Numbered from the stretch's first letter, positions 22,650 to 35,193 are shown. The stretch is DNA of 64,000 nucleotides from Isoetes taiwanensis (GCA_021234155.1 JAJEKV010000325.1:248001-312000); one strand, 5' to 3'. Notes: generated from the sequence alone by a model not told the origin. A program made the numbers and translations.

Positions 22650-23738
22650 GCAACTATGGTGAACCAAGCAACACGGCAACAAATGAAAGAAGGCAGATAG
22701 TAGAGGAGATTGGAGGTCATGAGAATCTAGCTACCGTCTTCTTAGTCTCAAAGTTGTTTAAGCACGAAGATGAGATGAGTCTACTACTCGCAAACGGATC
22801 TACTAGGTTTGCCATGCTACATTCTTCACTCCGCATTGGATCTAAGTATTCGGAGGCGAATATAGTCTTTAATGATCCTCAGGATGCTATAGACGATGAG
22901 TTCTTGGGTGAATCAAAGGTCGGGCTTTCAGTGGGTAACACAATAGATCCAACGGGAAACCAAAATATCAGGTCATGTCATGCTTGTCTTTGAGAGGCCT
23001 CTAGCTAACATCTAGTAACACGGGAGACCCATGATGTTTTGCTTCATGATGGTAGGGCAGTTTCACAACATTTACAAGCTCGGTTGCTCTCGAGCAGGAT
23101 GACTTAGAAGTTGAGTGCTTGGAAGCTGATGTTGAGAAGCAATTCAAGAGGAAAAGGAAATATACATATGTGAAGAGGGTTAGGAGGGAACCAAGGGGGA
23201 TAGCAAGGAGGAGAGAATGTGCGCTTCCAAGTCAATCAAGAGTTCTCTAAAATCAACATCTTTCGCAAGGACGAATGTGTCAAAAAAACCTGAGCCGAGA
23301 GCAAGTATGTGCCTTAAGAAAAAATTTTATTCTCAATCAAGCGAGTGCGGGATTACGCTTTGTTTTTATGTGTTGAGTGTAACTTATACAGGCGTCGGAT
23401 GTAAAGTAGTGGTCTGGAGTGGAGTGTCTTTGTCGAATTCGCATGGCGCGTGGCTTTAGGAGTTGCTCGGTCTACATTTTATAGTTGGAGGAAGAGGTTC
23501 GAGGTGGAAAACGGGGCTGAAACATGGTAATCTGAAGGCTCTAAGAAGCCTAGATCACGTGATACTAGCTTCTGAAAGTGTGCTTGATACCTTCATTAGT
23601 GAGAATGAGGAGAGCATTCCACATAGAAGCAAAAAGAAAAGGATGATATAAGGGAGAATGTTAGCAAACTTCCTTCCATCCTTAATAAGAAGAAGAGGGA
23701 TAGGTTCAATATGTATGCGTTTTATACGAATCACATTA
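22650..23738 (+). pseudogene. DUF7869-type transposase-like gene, 5' part (split)
   Basis: Plus-strand pieces in changing frames include MSLLLANGSTRFAMLHSS (about 22790-22840), a basic stretch (about 23140-23220), and at about 23440-23510 a helix-turn-helix-like phrase LGVARSTFYSWRKRFE, which recalls the short helical part upstream of DUF7869 domains. A frame to 23651 ends in SIPHRSKKKR. The gene then meets the left border of the 16.4-kb composite insertion and seems to resume at about 40.13 kb, where the DUF7869 domain itself lies. It carries multiple frameshifts. The tie between the two halves rests on strand, order and family layout. Confidence 0.5.
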
Positions 23739-23770
23739 TGAATTGTATGATCGCGGCACATATTTGCCGT

Positions 23771-23880
23771 TATAAAACGTAAAAATACGGGCAAAAATAA
23801 ATTTGGAAGATTTTGCGTCTGTGAAAACAACGCGAAAAGCGTCTGTGAAAATTTTCGTCTGTGCAAGCTGAAAACCGTCT
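23771..23880 (+). repeat. Outer inverted repeat, left arm
   Basis: The stretch TTTTGCGTCTGTGAAAACAA...GCGTCTGTGAAAATTTTCG matches the inverse complement of 39960-40120 (TTTAGCGTCTGCCGAAAACAA...GCGAAAATTTTTC) over about 100 bases with indels. It is built from degenerate GCGTCTGYGAAAA words. Confidence 0.65.
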
Positions 23881-23887
23881 GTGACAT

Positions 23888-23990
23888 AAAAAAAAAAAAA
23901 TCGGCGTCTGACGAAACCTTCAGATGCTGGCAAGACGAAAAGTATTTTCGCAGACGCGATCTGAAGAATTTATCTGTGACGAAATTCAAT
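23888..23990 (+). repeat. Inner inverted repeat, left arm
   Basis: After an A13 run, the stretch ATCGGCGTCTG...AAACCTTC...AAGTATTTTCGCAGACGCGAT matches the inverse complement of 30537-30627, sharing AAGTATTTTCGCAGACGCGA exactly. It begins the left retroelement unit. Confidence 0.8.
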
Positions 23991-24012
23991 ATTATTATTT
24001 TTTTTTCTTTTT

Positions 24013-26976
24013 AGTCAGATTTAATGAGTCCATTTGGTACTCTTGAAGATTTGAGGGGCGCACGGTGCTTAGAATTACCCTGACGCATTTTGTTGTAATG
24101 GTACACATATTTCAAATAACTTGGGATGTAATGGCGATTTGCCTATGGGACTTGAATATTGTCTGGAATATATTGCAGTGGATGCTTTTGAAATCAAGGG
24201 GATGCACTTGAATTATTGTTACCACAAATAACTTGAGATGTAATGAGCATGTTCTGGGACAATATGATTTGTTATATTCAACATTTTCTAGATGGAAATG
24301 CATTTTCTGCTCAAAAGATTTGTTACTCACATTTTAGGGCAAACGGTCTTGAAGAAGGGCACGAGCTGAGGCAATCACATGGATGTGTGGTACTATTCGA
24401 TTGCCTGCACCTATTTGGGACTGTCGATATTATGCCAGCTTGCTTAGGGTTTCCATTGTAAGAATAAATAATCGATGTGCACTGTGCATTGGTGTTGCTT
24501 TGAGCAGAGGCATGCTCTGCTCATGGGAAGAAAGATCTATAAATACCAGTCTGAAGCTTCAAATCCGGCTATTTTGCGAAGATGCTGAAGATCTCAGCCA
24601 CGATTCTGATGTAGAAGTCTTGCTCTGTGCTGTTAGAATGCATATGATAGAACCGTCTTGCAGTGTGCTTCACTTGCTCTGGACATTCCATGTGGCAACA
24701 TCTATTCGGCTATTAAGGTTTGCTAGGACATTGGAAACATGGGTGAAGATTGTAATTCAGATATTGGTGCAGCTGTTTGCAATGTCCCTGAGGATAAGTC
24801 TAGTAATGGCAAAAATGAGCCGAAGCATAACCTAACTTTCGCCTCAAGGCCCACCGACCAGATCATAATACGTGGCTTTTTGCTCAAAGCCAATGCGATT
24901 GGCTTGTGGGAAGACCAAAGATCTGCATGCTGATTCAATGATGGACGACTCCAGCAACATTCCTGATAGCCTCAAGCGTCTTAATAAGGTTTGATTGCCT
25001 TTTTGCTTGAGTCGTTGCTTAATATGAATATCTTATAATCTTATGTGGTCTTCTGAGAAGCTAAGTTATGAATCCTTTCGTTGTATTCATATATATAGTT
25101 AGATCTAGTCTCTGAGTGATTCTTCAAGTATATACATCTTGCAGCTAGTGTAGACCTGCATTTGCTATAATAATAACAAAGTTGTTCTTACTATATGCGT
25201 TTTAGCATGATAATTATGTATAAAGAGATATTGCAGTGTCTTTAAATTAGACAGACTGATAGATCATGACAATATGGGATACATCCGCGGTGATAAGGTC
25301 CGATAATTTAACCATTAGAGAAAGCTTGCATTAAGCATATGTGAAGTGAAGTGCTAGAACTAACACAGAGAAATCTTGGCCTTATTAGAAGCATAATCTT
25401 AAGATGAGCCAGACTGGCAGATCAGGGAATTTAATGCACCACAAGGTTGTTTCTCTAGAAGTCTTACTTATAGAGACGTCTCTTGCATATTTTATAAGTG
25501 TTACATGTTACATGCAACGGGTCTTCTAGATAAGGATGTTAATGGCAGTGATGTAGATTGTCCATGCAAAGGAGCTCTCTAAATGAGGTATTGATCCACT
25601 GGATTACATTGCAGAACAAGAAACTACAGGAACCTTGTACACCTTTGTGATGAGATTACATGGTGGTATGAAGGCATGCAGTCTTAAATGATTAAGCATG
25701 TGCATAGAATTTTGGCTTCTTGCTTTATATGTACATTAAGAACTAGATATAGATCTAATATAGAGCTAATGATGAAATAAAGAAAGGACTATGAGACCGA
25801 TGGACATCAAAACACAGTGGAATATGCTGATATATATGCTGATGGGGTTGCATGACAGTGAGCAAGGCTGTGATATAGTCAATATGATTAGATTTAGAAG
25901 TCTTTGCCTTATTGGAAGCGTTTTAAGCTGGTAGACTAAAAGATCAGGGAAGTATTGCAAGGCAGCTCTTTGTTTTTTTGCATGACACTGTTATGAACTA
26001 TGGGCATGTGTTTATGGTGGGATGACCATTATAGCTAAATTGAAGGTTTCATATGGACGGAATAGTCTAGAATACATTGCTTTTGCATACAAGATCGATC
26101 AGGTCATGCATGTTGCTACTGCTACCATAGAGTTTGTTTACTGCTGTGACTCAATATCTTGGGCTGTTATGCCAGGTTAATTTGAAGTTAAATGCTAACA
26201 TAAGGTTCTTTGTAAAAACTCTAGATATAATGTACGAGTAGATCAAATACCAGAGACCTCATCTAGCCATATTAAATAAGGTAGAGATCCACATGGAGTG
26301 ATGTTGAACATGTTGTTTGTACTCACATGAACATTGCAGGCAGTGATCATATAAGTATCTGGTATTTGCCTTTGTAAACTTCATTAGATTATATCTGGTT
26401 CTCACTTTCTAATGGTTTTATTTTGGATTCTGTTTGCTATTTTGATTGTTTACATAGCGGTGTGAAGGGGATGACCCCAAAAGATCCCATGACACTGCTA
26501 CCATGTACTAAGACAACCATTTCTAATGCTTGTTTTTGTAATGTTGGTGTAGGTGACGGGGATCTTTTTGCTCATTGTTATGTATTCCTTAGAAAAAGTG
26601 GAAAGCTGGATAAAGACCACGGATACATATTAAAAGATTGCAAAGAAATCGAAGAGTGCACTTGCGGAGCTGCAATGAACTACTCAGTCTACAATGGTTT
26701 GATGTAAATAGTGTTAAATAGTGGATATTTTGGTAATGATTTATTTGTATAAATGACATTATGATTTTGAATATTATAAGGAAGAATTTACTTTGGAACA
26801 CACTTAGCATTGAATATTTGGAAGGTTTATTTCTGGCTCATAGTTAATGTCGAATAAAGTAACATAGTCTGGGCCTAAGGTTAGTACACCTGACTAAGCT
26901 TAGGGCTGCTTATTCATATCAAGTTATTTCCTTGCAAAGGTATAACGAGATAAAAGTCCGAGAGGCAGATTTAAAA
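24013..26976 (+). repeat. Long direct repeat A of the left unit (2.96 kb)
   Basis: It starts AGTCAGATTTAATGAGTCCA and is collinear with 27586-30490 for nearly 3 kb at high identity, with a few indels. It holds exon-like pieces: 24739-24980 (with MGEDCNSDIGAAV and MMDDSSNIPDSLKRLNK before a donor-like AAG|GTTTGA) and a 94-codon frame at 26423-26707 ending in HGYILKDCKEIEECTCGAAM. By analogy with the right unit it acts as a long terminal repeat around an internal region. No known domain is visible. Confidence 0.85.
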
Positions 26977-27585
26977 AGGTTTTTGTTTTTTAACTCAGTG
27001 TATTGGTTATACCAATAACCTGGACTATGTTGCATTAAATTCAGGTGAAATTCTATCATGCTAACAGTGACATATTGTTTGATAATATAGGAAAAGGCAA
27101 TGGATGAGAAGAATGAGACCAATAATATATGATGGTTAAAAGTAATGGACAAGGACAGAAAAGTCATGATTCACATGACAATAAGCATTTGCTAAAACTA
27201 TGAAAAGTCTATTGATTGAAAAGGCTATCGATTCCATTCGGATATAATATGGCTAGACCTTATGGTCATGCCTCATATGAGTATTCACGTTCTGATTGTG
27301 CAGCTGCAGTTTTAAACATTGAGGAGCTTATTGAATATATTGAGAAAAAATGGTGATGTTTTGACAGCCATCAAAGGAGCTATACTCAGCATTATGCAGA
27401 ATGAGGTATTTCCAGTTATCATATACAATGTTATTAATAATAGGAATAAAAGACGCATGAGTAAAAATATGAGCAATATAGGTGGGGTACGGCCTTGGTG
27501 CAACAAGGTCCTACTCTCCTTGTTGCTATGAATTTGTTCTCACTTTGGCCCCCCTGACCTACGGTAGGTGGCAGGTTTTTTTATT
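26977..27585 (+). pseudogene. Deleted internal region with RT C-terminal remnant
   Basis: This 0.6 kb lies between direct repeats A and B, where the right unit has its 4.2-kb coding region. At 27310-27440 two frames give NIEELIEYIEKK and, after a shift, GDVLTAIKGAILSIMQNEVFP. These align in spacing with DIKELMDNFIS and GIKRRICKYIREGQFPG at the end of the right unit's RT. I infer that the left unit is an internally deleted relative that kept only the last codons of its RT. Strong hairpins follow: 27500-27508 with 27518-27526 (9 bp, perfect) and 27553-27575, then T7. Confidence 0.5.
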
Positions 27586-30490
27586 AGTCAGATTTAATGA
27601 GTCCATTTGGTACTCTTGAAGATTTGAGGGGCGCACGGTGCTTAGAATTACCCTGACGCATTTTGTTGTAATGGTACACATATTTCAAATAACTTGGGAT
27701 GTAATGGCGATTTGCCTATGGGACTTGAATATTGTCTGGAATATATTGCAGTGGATGCTACCACAAATAACTTGAGATGTAATGAGCATGTTCTGGGGGT
27801 TAAATATTGCTTTAACAATATGATTTGTTATATTCAACATTTTCTAGATGGAAATGCATTTTCTGCTCGAAAGATTTGTTACTCACATTTTAGGGCAAAC
27901 GGTCTTGAAGAAGGGCACGAGCTGAGGCAATCACATGGATGTGTGGTACTATTCGATTGCCTGCACCTATTTGGGACTGTCGGTATTATGCCAGCTTGCT
28001 TAGGGTTTCCATTGTAAGAATAAATAATCGATGTGCACTGTGCATTGGTGTTGCTGAGCAGAGGCATGCTCTGCTCATGGGAAGAAAGATCTATAAATAC
28101 CAGTCTGAAGCTTCAAATTCGGCTATTTTGTGAAGATGCTGAAGATCTCAGCCACGATTCTGATGTAGAAGTCTTGCTCTGTGCTGTTAGAATGCATATG
28201 ATAGAACCGTCTTGCAGTGTGCTTCACTTGCTCTGGACATTCCATGTGGCAACATCTATTCGGCTATTAAGGTTTGCTAGGACATTGGAAACATGGGTGA
28301 AGATTGTAATTCAGATATTGGTGCAGCTGTTTGGAATGTCCCTGAGGATAAGTCTAGTAATGGCAAGAATGAGCGAAGCATAACACTAGCTTCTGCCTCA
28401 AGGCCACCGACCAGATCATGTCTGTGGCTTTTGCTCAAAGCCAATGCAGTGGCATGTGGGAAGTCCAAAGATCTGCATGCTGATTCAATGATGGACGACT
28501 CCAGCAACATTCCTGATAGCCTCAAGCGTCTTAATAAGGTTTGATTGCCTTTTTGCTTGAGTTGTTGCTTAATATGAATATTTTATAATTTTATGTGGTC
28601 TTCTGAGAAGCTAAGTTATGAATCCTTTCGTTGTATTCATATATATAGTTAGATCTAGTCTCTGAGTGATTCTTCAAGTATATACATCTTGCAGCTAGTG
28701 TAGACCTGTATTTGCTATAATAATAACAAAGTTGTTCTTACTATATGCGTTTTAGCATGATAATTATGTATAAAGAGATATTGCAGTGTCTTTAAATTAG
28801 ATAGACTGATAGATCATGACAATATGGGTTAAGCTGATACATCTGCAGCTGATAAGGTCTGATAATTTAACCATTAGAGAAGGCTTGCATTAAGCATATG
28901 TGAAGTGAAGTGCTAGAACTAACACAGAGAAATCTTAGCCTTATTAGAAGCATAATCTTAAGATGAGCCAGACTGGCAGATCAGGGAATTTAATGCACCA
29001 CAAGGTGGTTTCTCTAGAAGTCTTACTTATAGAGACGTCTGTTGCATATTTTATAAGTGTTACATGTTACATGCAACGGATGTTAATGGCAGTGATGTAG
29101 ATTGTCCATGCAAAGGAGCTCTCTAAATGAGGTATTGATCCACTGGATTACATTGCAGAACAAGAAACTACAGGAACCTTGTACACCTTTGTGATGAGAT
29201 TACATGGTGGTATGAAGGCATGCAGTCTTAAATGATTAAGCATGTGCATAGAATTTTGGCTTCTTACTTTATATGTACATTAAGAACTAGATATAGATCT
29301 AATATAGAGCTAATGATGAAATAAAGAAAGGACTATGAGACCGCTGGACATCAAAACACAGTGGAATATGCTGATATATATGCTGATGGGGTTGCATGAC
29401 AGTGAGCAAGGCTGTGATATAGTCAATATGATTAGATTTAGAAGTCTTTGCCTTATTGGAAGCGTTTTAAGCCGGTAGACTAAAAGACCAGGGAAGTATT
29501 GCAAGGCAGCTCTTTGTTTTTTTGCATGACACTGTTATGAACTATGGGCATGTGTTTATGGTGGGATGACCATTATAGCTAAACTGAAGGTTTCATATGG
29601 ACGGAATAGTCTAGAATACATTGCTTTTGCATACAAGATCGATCAGGTCATGCATGTTGCTACTGCTACCATAGAGTTTGTTTACTGCTGCGACTCAATA
29701 TCTTGGGCTGTTATGCCAGGTTAATTTGAAGTTAAATGCTAACATAAGGTTACTGCTGTAAAACTCTAGATATAATGTACGAGTAGATCAAATACCAGAG
29801 ACCTCATCTAGCCATATTAAATAAGGTAGAGATCCACATGGACTGATGTTGAACATGTTGTTTGTACTCACATGAACATTGCAGGCAGTGATCATATAAG
29901 TATCTGGTATTTGCCTTTGTAAACTTCATTAGATTATATCTGGTTCTCACTTTCTAATGGTTTTATTTTGGATTCTGTTTGCTATTTTGATTGTTTACAT
30001 AGCAGTGTGAAGGGGGATGACCCCAAAAGATCCCATGACACCTGCTACCATGTACAAGACAACCATTTCTAATGCTTGTTTTTTGTAATGTTGGTGCAGG
30101 TGACAGGATCTTTTGCTCATTGTTATGTATTCCTTAGAAAAAGTGGAAGCTGGATAAAGACCACGGATACATATTAAAAGATTGCAAAGAAATCGAAGAG
30201 TGCACTTGCGGAGCTGCAATGAACTACTCAGTCTACAATGGTTTGATGTAAATAGTGTTAAATAGTGGATATTTTGGTAATGATTTATTTGTATAAATGA
30301 CAATATGATTTTGAATATTATAAGGAAGAATTTACTTTGGAACACACTTAGCATTGAATATTTGGAAGGTTTTAACATAGTCTGGGCCTAAGGTTAGTAC
30401 ACCTGACTAAGCTTAGGGCTGCTTATTGTATCAAGTTATTTCCTTGCAAAGGTATAACGAGATAAAAGTCCGGAGACAGATTTAAAAGTT
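27586..30490 (+). repeat. Long direct repeat B of the left unit (2.90 kb)
   Basis: It is the second copy of repeat A. Exon-like frames are again visible: 27694-28017 (107 codons, with CYIQHFLDGNAFSARKICYS) and 28293-28544 (83 codons, with MMDDSSNIPDSLKRLNK before AAG|GTTTGA). It differs from A by small indels, several at CTG/CAG triplets, and lacks about 45 bases near its end. It runs into long T tracts at 30489-30535. Confidence 0.88.
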
Positions 30491-30536
30491 TTTTTTTTTT
30501 TTTTTTTTTACGGATTTAAATTTTTTTTTTTTTTTT

Positions 30537-30627
30537 GAATTTTGCGTCTGTAATTATTAAATATCGCGTCTGCGAAAATACTTCGCTGCCGGTCTTGAAG
30601 GTTTAGCGTCTGCGATTTTTTTTTTTT
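30537..30627 (-). repeat. Inner inverted repeat, right arm
   Basis: TTTGCGTCTG...ATCGCGTCTGCGAAAATACTTC...GAAGGTTTAGCGTCTGCGAT is the inverse complement of 23888-23990. It closes the left unit and directly precedes long repeat 1 of the right unit after a T run. Confidence 0.8.
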
Positions 30628-33189
30628 ATTATATGCTAAAGCTTCATCCATTATTATTTGAAATCAAATGAAATAAAGGGTTCCCGGTTTGTTAACTTAC
30701 CCCATAGGTGTCAAGGGGTACCTTTATCCTGATAAACACCTTGAAAATTGCTGAAAATACACATAGGTTGCAAACAAAGTTTGTTTAAAATCAAATAGGT
30801 CATACCTTAGGGTTTTACAAGATATTTGTAAAGAGGAGGCCAAACCATTAATAACCGAATTAGGCAGAATGCTTCGAGGAGATTGCATACAACCTCGATT
30901 TGCAGATGCAATATATGGCGGTGGGAAGTTATAAGGCCTGATTGGTGACCCCGTTAGATGATTCATTCCTCTAAAAAATGGGCTATAACTTTCATCTACC
31001 GGGTCGAGGGAAGCCATAGTTAGGAAGAAGACCTACAGACTCTACTTTCGATACAAGCAGGGGGAGTGTGAAGCTGTCTTGAGTCCCTTAGATTCAAGAA
31101 TCTTAGTATGGAGAGGAGAGGTGGTAGAAACTTTGATACCGGTGTGGATTTAGTGAAGGATACGGTTATCCTAACAAAAGAGGGAGCTTAAGAGAAAGCC
31201 GGCGTCCTTTCAAAGAGGAAATACTAGTAATGAGCTGTTTGTGCCTGAGACCCAAATAGAAGATGATCTCATTTCGGACGAAGAAGAACAACAGGTATTT
31301 ATATATCTGCATTAAAATAGGTGTTCTTAAGGACCAGAACTGCTGAGCATAATATATCTCTGTTTTTAAGAGTTAAATCACGGTTTGTGATCCTTCAATT
31401 TAATATGGATTTTACATAATACCAAACACAGGGATTGTTCCATGCACTTTGCATGACCTAGATCAGAGCGGTTGCATGAAGGACACAAGTTCGTGTCCCA
31501 TAAATTATTGGAAACCTTTACCAGCCTACATGTAATGATTAAACATAGGATGCATTCAGGCTTTTTCCTGTCATTCCTTGAATAATGTACAGGGCTCATA
31601 CCCTAAATATTTGCTTGAACATAAGATAATGTTCTGTTATTTTATCCTTTGGTTGATTTCTTCAAGTTTCCCTTTAGCTTTTACTAACCGGGGAGCGTAA
31701 GGTACAATGGTTGAAGGCGATAAGCCAAGAATACCCTATGTACCTTCGGGCCTTCATGCTTTTACCATTATCATGCTAATTCAATCTTGGTTGGTCTGCC
31801 AAAACGTGGTATTCTTCTACTATTGTCCCTTTTGCTTTGGTGTTGGGTTTTTGCTTAGAGGAGAACATGGATCAAACAAGGACTCTGCTGGAACCAGGAT
31901 ACAATTGCACGAGAAAAATGATGATGGTGGTTAGTTTGCACCACAAGTTTTGCTTCACAGGAACCTTTATACCTTATATCTAGTCCTCTGAGATGGTATA
32001 ACAGTTGAAAGTTCTCTGCTTTTAATTCTACTGGCTTTTATCTTATGAAATCTGAAAAACATAGCACTTTTTGGCATTGGATAAAAAGCCCCATAATTTC
32101 GGAAATATATGTAAACTCTACCATCGGACCCGAGGCTTACTGTTATGTTTAGCCACTAAGTTTTGAATGGTTCAGGTTTTAAAAGACCCTATATGAAATA
32201 TAGTCTATATGTTCTGAAAAAGCAGCGTGTACGTGTCACCCGTTTCAAAGGTTCACTTGCTATTCCATTATGCACTGGCACAAAATGTTTAGTGTTTTAC
32301 CCCCTGATTTCGGTAATATCTGGAAAATACCTCATTGAGCAGGAATGGTTCCAGTCATGAAGGGTTCATAATTTAAAAAGACCTTGTAAAGAAAATGGTC
32401 TCTAATTTCTGAAATGACAGCATGTGCATGTTTCCATTCCCTGCTATTCACTTGCTGTTCCAGTATGCACTTGCACAATGTGCTTGTTGTCTTGCCTAAA
32501 TGTTTAAAAGGCTGTAGGTCACTCTGAAATAATTAAGATTATTGTTAGAGAAGATAAAGCTCTGAAAAGATATGAATAAACATGGAAACTGTAATACATA
32601 AATGTTAGGGGGGTCTGCAAGTCCTCTAACTGCAATATATGGAGAAGAGGGCTATTACAATAGAGATAAAATCATATTGTTAATCTCTTTAAGGTTAAAA
32701 TAGGGAAATAAAGCCCTGAGACACGTGATCCTATGGAAAAGGGGACCTTTTAAGGTTAACAATTAGGGTCTTCCATATTTATGGTTACTGTAACTAAGAA
32801 ATGTAGGACGTATTATCCCTTTCACATAAAAGTATTTGAGGGTTGCATGAACATAACCTTGGTACATTTGGCATGTAAATACATGAAGACGTAAAAGAAT
32901 AGGCCTCTATTAGACCAGTGAACAGACTTGCAGGCTGTAAGAAGTTGCACTTGCAGGTCAGATTTCTACTTGAAATTGGATCCCATGTATGAATAGGGAA
33001 AATCCTTTCTTAAAGATTGTTTGAATGAAAATAGACTAAAATTCTGAGTCTTTAGACCCTGGTTTGATGCTCCATCTTTAATTAGCTCGGTTAAATGTAT
33101 GGAACGATAAGACTGTTGAGGGATTGACCGAGACAGTTTGAACTGCTAGTAGGGTTGTTGCCTGAACTAGCTGGCTCCGGGTTTTTTTT
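30628..33189 (+). repeat. Long direct repeat 1 of the RT element (2.56 kb)
   Basis: It starts ATTATATGCTAAAGCTTC and is collinear with 37375-39932 throughout. In a Penelope-like element this would be the 5' pseudo-LTR and should carry the promoter. It holds a frameshifted copy of exon 1 ending at 31294 (CAACAG|GTATTTA). Confidence 0.9.
30960..31294 (+). pseudogene. Exon 1 of the RT element, 5' repeat copy (frameshifted)
   Basis: This is the counterpart of the open 37705-38043 exon. Phrases such as LRPK/ETQIEDDLISDEEEQQ are recoverable in pieces, but several 1-3-base differences break the frame. The exon end CAACAG|GTATTTA is conserved. If spliced to the acceptor at 33297 it would join in phase to ORF1. 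Confidence 0.5.
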
Positions 33190-33297
33190 AGATATTTCGT
33201 TTCATTGGTCTTACCAGTGTGGCATCACTCCATTTGGTATAAAGTTTGAGCATAATGAAAGTTTTATGAAAAAAAGACTGATATGTAATGATTTCAG

Positions 33298-34851
33298 GAC
33301 AATAAGGACTCCCAAGGGGACTACAACATGGAATATGTACCACCAATATGGAACAAAACCCTTGGACCTATCGGGTACAATAACAGTAAAATAGCTTGCC
33401 CAAGCTATGCAGTTCAGACTTTACTTTCTTGCATTAAGAATCCCAAAGTGCATATGTTGCTATTGGAAAGGGAGGCACTTAGAAAACCAGACGAGCTTTC
33501 AGCTATTTCACATTTGGGATTCAATGATTGGCTGGCGCTAATCCCCAAGATCAATAAGGCTGGTGCAGAATGGGAGGATGCACTTAAAATTATTGAAGAC
33601 CTTTATCATACACTACCTTCCATTGTATACAATAGAACTATGGAGGAGGACCTGGCCAAAGCACAGTTTGTTACAGGGGTATTGGCTCTTGAGAAAGCAA
33701 ATAAGGTTAAAAACTCCTGCCTTGGAAACAGTGTAAGAGAAAAAAATAAACAAGGAAACAGTGTTGATTCCGAGGATGATCCATTCGGTGAGTCCCTCCT
33801 TTCAGAGGAGGAAAAGGTAGCAATGAAAGACAATGTAAACAAACTGAAAGGGGAGGCTGATGCAGACTTTGACTTTACATTGCATAATTGCCACCTCTTT
33901 CCCATTATTCCAGAAAGATTGGTGGAAGGACATGCTGCATTTTGTAACCAGGGGATCTGGAGAACTAAAAATTTCGGGGCTCTTGCCCCAATTAGTAGAG
34001 AGTCTTGGATCATGTTGGGGGATATCACACCTACCCAGGAAAACATGGCCAGAGCTGCAGCAGAAAAAATGGAAAAACTAGTTGTCAAAGAAAGGTTCAA
34101 ACTTAACATTGACCATAGGTTCTTCGACAAGAAATGTGCTAAAGATGACTTTATCTATCTAAGACAAAAAGGACACATGGCATACTCAACTATTACCCGT
34201 GATGCCTTCTATCTGAAAAGGGTTTGGAGGAGCATGTGCCCATATTTCAAATGCGTGTGCGAACCCAGGAGGAAAGGAAATAATTGCAAAGAACACATGA
34301 CTTGGCTGGACCATGCGGTCTGGTACATGTTCAACAACTTGGACAGTGTATTTCCTGACATGTCCAATGTAGCCCAAATGGTTTCAATGAAGAAATTTCT
34401 CAAAACCACACTTAGGGATGGGATTATGGCATTCTTATCATATTTGGAAGTAAGGGATATGCTTATAAACATGACCACCCTACTAGCTGCGGATCCGTGG
34501 GCAGATTTCAAGCTAAACTTCCCCAACTGTAGAATGGCGGTTGTTTGCGAAAAAAGTATTAAGCAAGCTTCATTTATGCTCAATATGGAAGGTGGTTCCA
34601 GTTACAATACAACAGCCAGGAAGAATAGGCATACGAGGAACCCAGCAAATGCGGTCATATCAGCAAAGGGATATAATCCTCCTCGGATCACCATAAATCC
34701 TACCAGATCAGGCTCAAGCATAGCTGATAATTCGGACATTGAACAGCTGGGATCTCCTAATTTGGTGGATAACTCTGTCACCAAACAGCAGCAAACACAA
34801 GTTCGAAAGATGCCAGATGGAATAGTACAACAGCTCACTTATGAGAAATAG
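33298..34851 (+). CDS. ORF1 of the Penelope-like element (internal exon)
   Basis: A frame open from the acceptor-like TTTCAG|GAC (exon starting 33298, DNKDSQGDYNMEYVPPIW) to a stop at 34849-34851; with the first ATG at 33328 it is 507 codons. It has no domain I recognise. Visible features are a Ser/Asp/Glu-rich stretch (about residues 145-160, NSVDSEDDPFGESLLSEEE), a Cys/His-containing central part (residues 295-330, with CPYFKCVCEPRRKGNNCKEH, which could bind zinc) and a Ser/Asn-rich, basic C-terminus. An ORF upstream of the RT is common in Penelope-like and other retroelements and usually has nucleic-acid-binding or structural roles. The last codon is TAG directly followed by GTATGC, a splice-donor-like site. 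It is in good condition compared with everything around it. Confidence 0.85.
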   Translation, partial: DNKDSQGDYNMEYVPPIWNKTLGPIGYNNSKIACPSYAVQTLLSCIKNPKVHMLLLEREALRKPDELSAISHLGFNDWLALIPKINKAGAEWEDALKIIEDLYHTLPSIVYNRTMEEDLAKAQFVTGVLALEKANKVKNSCLGNSVREKNKQGNSVDSEDDPFGESLLSEEEKVAMKDNVNKLKGEADADFDFTLHNCHLFPIIPERLVEGHAAFCNQGIWRTKNFGALAPISRESWIMLGDITPTQENMARAAAEKMEKLVVKERFKLNIDHRFFDKKCAKDDFIYLRQKGHMAYSTITRDAFYLKRVWRSMCPYFKCVCEPRRKGNNCKEHMTWLDHAVWYMFNNLDSVFPDMSNVAQMVSMKKFLKTTLRDGIMAFLSYLEVRDMLINMTTLLAADPWADFKLNFPNCRMAVVCEKSIKQASFMLNMEGGSSYNTTARKNRHTRNPANAVISAKGYNPPRITINPTRSGSSIADNSDIEQLGSPNLVDNSVTKQQQTQVRKMPDGIVQQLTYEK

Positions 34852-35145
34852 GTATGCTTTCATTCTACAAAAATCATTCTTGTATGATATTACATGTCTT
34901 TTTACAGGATTAACATATTCTGTTAGGATTTAAACCTACTTTAAGGTTAAATGTTTATCCTGTGAGATAACCTAAAAATTCCATATGGACTTCCTAATTA
35001 AATGGAAAAGCCCAATTTTACACCATTTGCTGACATGCCATATGTCCATGATTCAGCTATGGGGATTTATGTTTGCTCAGGAGGAAGTATAAGTAAACTG
35101 ATACATAGATAACAGTAATTTACTTACTTACTAATGATTTAATGT
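34852..35145 (+). other. Candidate intron between ORF1 and RT
   Basis: GTATGC follows the ORF1 stop immediately (34852), and GTAAACAG|ATTTGT ends at 35145. Both sides are in phase 0: ORF1 ends ...TYEK-stop and the RT frame is open from ATT TGT AGG at 35146 (ICRSIIKDCQGRWH) to the ATG at 35194. If the stop TAG is a mutated CAG at the exon end, splicing would give one ORF1-RT polyprotein of about 1,200 residues. This is inferred from sequence only. Confidence 0.4.
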
Positions 35146-35193
35146 AAACAGATTTGTAGGTCCATTATAAAAGACTGCCAAGGCAGATGGCAT

